DNA of 17,837 bases from an uncultured Pelagibacteraceae bacterium (GTDB lineage Bacteria > Pseudomonadota > Alphaproteobacteria > Pelagibacterales > Pelagibacteraceae): the NCBI GenBank assembly GCA_902548045.1, contig CACCPR010000010.1, positions 1 to 17,837 of the forward strand, in the 5' to 3' direction. Positions 15,375 to 17,837 of this stretch are shown here, one piece after another; position 1 is the stretch's first letter, and the number at the start of each line of letters is the position of its first letter. The position numbers were made by a program, and so were the translations under genes. Below the pieces are notes generated by a model. The model made no database searches and had not been told where the DNA came from. It saw only the letters and a list, made by a program, of their open reading frames with translations.

Positions 15375-17158
15375 CTTTTTTTTATATCTGTTTTGATACT
15401 GAGTTCTTTTAATTGTTTTTCTTCAACCTCAGAAGGGGCTTCCATCATTAAATCTTGAGCATTTTGGTTCATTGGAAACAAAGTCACTTCTCTTATATTT
15501 TTTTCATTAGCTAGCAACATTACTATTCTATCTATGCCTGGAGCTATTCCGCCATGTGGAGGGGCTCCGTAACTTAAGGCGTTTAACATTCCGCTAAATT
15601 TTTCCTCAACTTTTGATTTGCTATAACCTGCTACCGAAAAAAGTTTATACATTAATTCAGGCACATGGTTTCTTATTGCTCCGGATGATAGCTCTACACC
15701 ATTACAAACGATGTCGTATTGAAAGGCTTTTATTTCTAGAGGATTAGTAAAGTCTATTTTATCTGTATCTCCCTGTGGCATTGAAAATGGATTATGACTA
15801 AAAACAATTTTTTGAGTTAGTTCATCAAGTTCATACATTGGGTAATCAACAATCCAGCAAAAAGCGAATTGATCCTCATCAATTAAATTAAGATCTTTTG
15901 CGATTTTATCTCTTGCAATCGATAAAATTTTTTCAATTTCTTTGATTTTTCCACAAGCTAAAAATATACTATCCCCTACTTCTGCTCCACAAACTTTCAT
16001 TATTTCTTTTAAGGATTCTTCGCTAAAAAATTTACCTACCGGACCTTTGCCAATGATGTTTTTATCCTTTTCAATCGTAAAATAAGCTAAACCAGATGCT
16101 CCTTGTTCTTTTGCCCATTTGTCAATGTTATCAAAAAAACTTCTAGGTTTATCTTTAGTATTTTTTGTTACTATACATCGGGCAATAGAGCCTTGTTTTA
16201 CTAATTTTTTAAAAATTTCAAATTTTACATCATCTCTTGTAAAAATTTTTGTGATATCTTTGATCAACAAAGGATTTCTTAGATCTGGTTTGTCTGTTCC
16301 ATATAGAGACATAGACTCTTGGTAGGGTATTCTAGGAAATTTATTATACACTATTTTTTTTGATGAAAATTTTTTAAATAAGCTTACCATCAAAGTTTCT
16401 ATTACTTTAAAAACATCTTCTTGTTCTACAAATGACATTTCTATATCTAGCTGATAAAATTCTCCTGGACTTCTGTCAGCTCTTGCATCTTCATCTCTAA
16501 AACATGGAGCAATTTGGAAATACTTGTCAAATCCTGAAACCATAATTAATTGTTTAAATTGTTGTGGTGCTTGAGGTAAAGCGTAAAATTTTCCTGGATT
16601 TAATCTACTAGGCACTAAAAAATCTCTTGCTCCTTCAGGACTTGAAGAGGTTAAAATTGGAGTTTGATACTCTAAAAAACCTAATTTTAACATTTCAGAT
16701 CTTATGAATGATATTACTTTTGATCTTAAAATAATATTTTTATGCATTTCATCTCTTCTAAGATCTAAAAATCTATATTTTAATCTTATGTCTTCCGGAT
16801 AATTCTGCTCACCAAATACAGGCATAGGCAAATCTTTTGACTCTGATAAAATTTTTATTTCTTGAATATTAACTTCTATTTTACCTGTGCTTAGTTCAGC
16901 ATTCTCGGTTCCTTTTTCTCTTTTTACTACTTTTCCAGTAATAGTAAGAACTGACTCCGGTTTAATTTTTTCTAAAACCGGAAAAAGTTTATTATTATTT
17001 TCTATTACACATTGAGTTAAGCCATAATGATCCCTTAAATCTATAAATAATAAATTTCCATGGTCTCTTTTTCTATGCAGCCAACCAGATATTGAAATTC
17101 TTTTTCCTGAGTCTTTTTCAGTTAATTCAGAACAATTATGAGATCTATATTTATTCAT
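15371..17158 (-). CDS. aspS: Aspartyl-tRNA synthetase (probably non-discriminating)
   Basis: Class II synthetase of 595 residues with the bacterial layout: N-terminal OB-fold anticodon-binding domain (about 1-105), catalytic core with motif 2 in [21 protein letters not shown] (from about 218), a GAD insert (about 285-420), and motif 3 [13 protein letters not shown] followed by [12 protein letters not shown] near the C-terminus. In the OB domain the sequence is [16 protein letters not shown], with His33 where E. coli has Leu (RRRDLGS); histidine there is associated with non-discriminating enzymes that also make Asp-tRNA-Asn for GatCAB. That reading is inference. The start codon lies within the end of hda (8-base overlap), so the two are probably co-transcribed and coupled. 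Confidence 0.97.
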   Translation of the reverse strand: MNKYRSHNCSELTEKDSGKRISISGWLHRKRDHGNLLFIDLRDHYGLTQCVIENNNKLFPVLEKIKPESVLTITGKVVKREKGTENAELSTGKIEVNIQEIKILSESKDLPMPVFGEQNYPEDIRLKYRFLDLRRDEMHKNIILRSKVISFIRSEMLKLGFLEYQTPILTSSSPEGARDFLVPSRLNPGKFYALPQAPQQFKQLIMVSGFDKYFQIAPCFRDEDARADRSPGEFYQLDIEMSFVEQEDVFKVIETLMVSLFKKFSSKKIVYNKFPRIPYQESMSLYGTDKPDLRNPLLIKDITKIFTRDDVKFEIFKKLVKQGSIARCIVTKNTKDKPRSFFDNIDKWAKEQGASGLAYFTIEKDKNIIGKGPVGKFFSEESLKEIMKVCGAEVGDSIFLACGKIKEIEKILSIARDKIAKDLNLIDEDQFAFCWIVDYPMYELDELTQKIVFSHNPFSMPQGDTDKIDFTNPLEIKAFQYDIVCNGVELSSGAIRNHVPELMYKLFSVAGYSKSKVEEKFSGMLNALSYGAPPHGGIAPGIDRIVMLLANEKNIREVTLFPMNQNAQDLMMEAPSEVEEKQLKELSIKTDIKKS

Positions 17159-17813
17159 TATTAATTAATACTTTTTTTATTAAATTAATATTTATCGATT
17201 TGCCAGAAGATAAAGACAAATCGTCAATTTCTTTTATAAATTTAAATACTTTTTCATACGATCGTTCTATATTTTTAATTATATATTCAGATATTTTTGG
17301 GGTTATTTCTATTTGTTTATCAGAGAAGTACTTAGAAATTATTACTCTAAGCAATTCGTCTGTGGGTAATTCAATACCAACATCGATGAAACTACTTAAT
17401 CTTGATTTTAAATCTTTAAGTTTAATATTTATATTTTTTACAGAGTCCAAAGAATTGATAATGGCATATTTATTTGACTGCTTTAAAAAATTTAATAATG
17501 AATAAAGTGTATTTTCATCAATATTATTTTCGTAATTATCAATAATTAAGCATTCTTTGTTTTCTATATTCGGTATAATATCATTATCATTGAAATCTTT
17601 AGCTTCAACATAATAAGAATTTATCTTTTTTATAAAAATATTAGAAAGATGGGTTTTACCAGATCCTTTAGGACCAAAAATATTTAACCATTTACCAGGC
17701 CAATTAGGCCAACTTTCAACCAATCTATATGCTGAAAAATTGTTACTTGAAACGTAATAGTCGTGTTCATAATATTTTGTTTTAAAAGGAAATTTAAAGA
17801 TTAGTTGACTCAT
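17151..17813 (-). CDS. hda: Hda-type DnaA-related regulator of replication initiation
   Basis: Hda is a short relative of the DnaA ATPase domain that, with the sliding clamp, stimulates ATP hydrolysis on DnaA and so prevents re-initiation. The 220-residue AAA+ protein has Walker A GPKGSGKT (47-54), Walker B CLIIDN (88-93), a sensor-1-like NSLDS (120-124), an arginine-bearing LKDLKSRL (132-139) and a sensor-2-like [11 protein letters not shown]. The C-terminal DNA-binding domain of DnaA is absent. With the ATG at 17813 the protein begins [10 protein letters not shown], in which QLIFKF resembles the clamp-binding QLxLxL motif at the N-terminus of known Hda proteins. A GTG at 17834 would add seven residues; an in-frame TGA comes just before it, so the gene is complete in the window. 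It overlaps aspS by eight bases. Confidence 0.9.
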   Translation of the reverse strand: MSQLIFKFPFKTKYYEHDYYVSSNNFSAYRLVESWPNWPGKWLNIFGPKGSGKTHLSNIFIKKINSYYVEAKDFNDNDIIPNIENKECLIIDNYENNIDENTLYSLLNFLKQSNKYAIINSLDSVKNINIKLKDLKSRLSSFIDVGIELPTDELLRVIISKYFSDKQIEITPKISEYIIKNIERSYEKVFKFIKEIDDLSLSSGKSININLIKKVLINNE

Positions 17814-17837
17814 TAAATTAAACTTATTTTCCACTCA

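Noticed and set aside
1..17837. Accessory system (defence, toxin-antitoxin, phage, CRISPR, secondary metabolism)
   Set aside because: Every gene could be assigned to a core or conserved alphaproteobacterial family, with no repeats array, integrase, transposase or composition break seen.

Overview
This window looks like core chromosome of a streamlined marine alphaproteobacterium, most probably a member of Pelagibacterales (SAR11). Three things point there. The sequence is very AT-rich, with Lys/Asn/Ile-heavy proteins. Coding density is extreme: about 359 of 17,837 bases (2%) fall outside the genes called here. Several proteins are typical of Alphaproteobacteria: an NDUFA12-type complex I subunit, a DUF2155 protein next to it, an AspRS of non-discriminating type, TyrS with HVGS/KMGKT signatures, and RNase E with an acidic insert splitting its S1 domain. 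The placement is inferred from gene content and style, not from a database search.

Layout, left to right: the 3' end of an alpha/beta hydrolase (+); anmK (-); tyrS (+, divergent from anmK); a minus-strand chain read mrcA > prfB > AsmA-like protein, joined by two TAATG stop/start overlaps; rne (+, divergent from mrcA); thiS > thiG (-); aroQ > accB > accC (+); NDUFA12-like > DUF2155 (-); an orphan protein resembling the C-terminal part of the class II ribonucleotide reductase NrdJ (+); and hda > aspS (-), which runs to the right edge. No tRNA, rRNA, mobile element, CRISPR array or phage gene was seen, and no gene-free stretch exceeds 146 bases.

Functional groups: cell wall (anhMurNAc recycling by AnmK, peptidoglycan synthesis by PBP1A, an AsmA-like envelope protein); translation (TyrS, AspRS, RF2); RNA decay (RNase E); thiamin thiazole synthesis (ThiS, ThiG); shikimate pathway (AroQ); the first step of fatty-acid synthesis (AccB, AccC); respiration (NDUFA12-like); and control of replication initiation (Hda).

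The best points are molecular details inside ordinary genes. prfB carries an intact programmed +1 frameshift site (AGG GGG TAT CTT TGA); reading through it gives a 362-residue RF2 whose true start overlaps the mrcA stop codon. The RNase E has no cysteine at all and therefore no CPxC zinc link. An NrdJ C-terminal-like domain stands alone behind a perfect palindrome that overlaps a -10 box. All five convergent gene pairs overlap at their stop codons, four of them on a 4-base YTAA. I found no sign of an accessory system such as a defence island or secondary-metabolite cluster.
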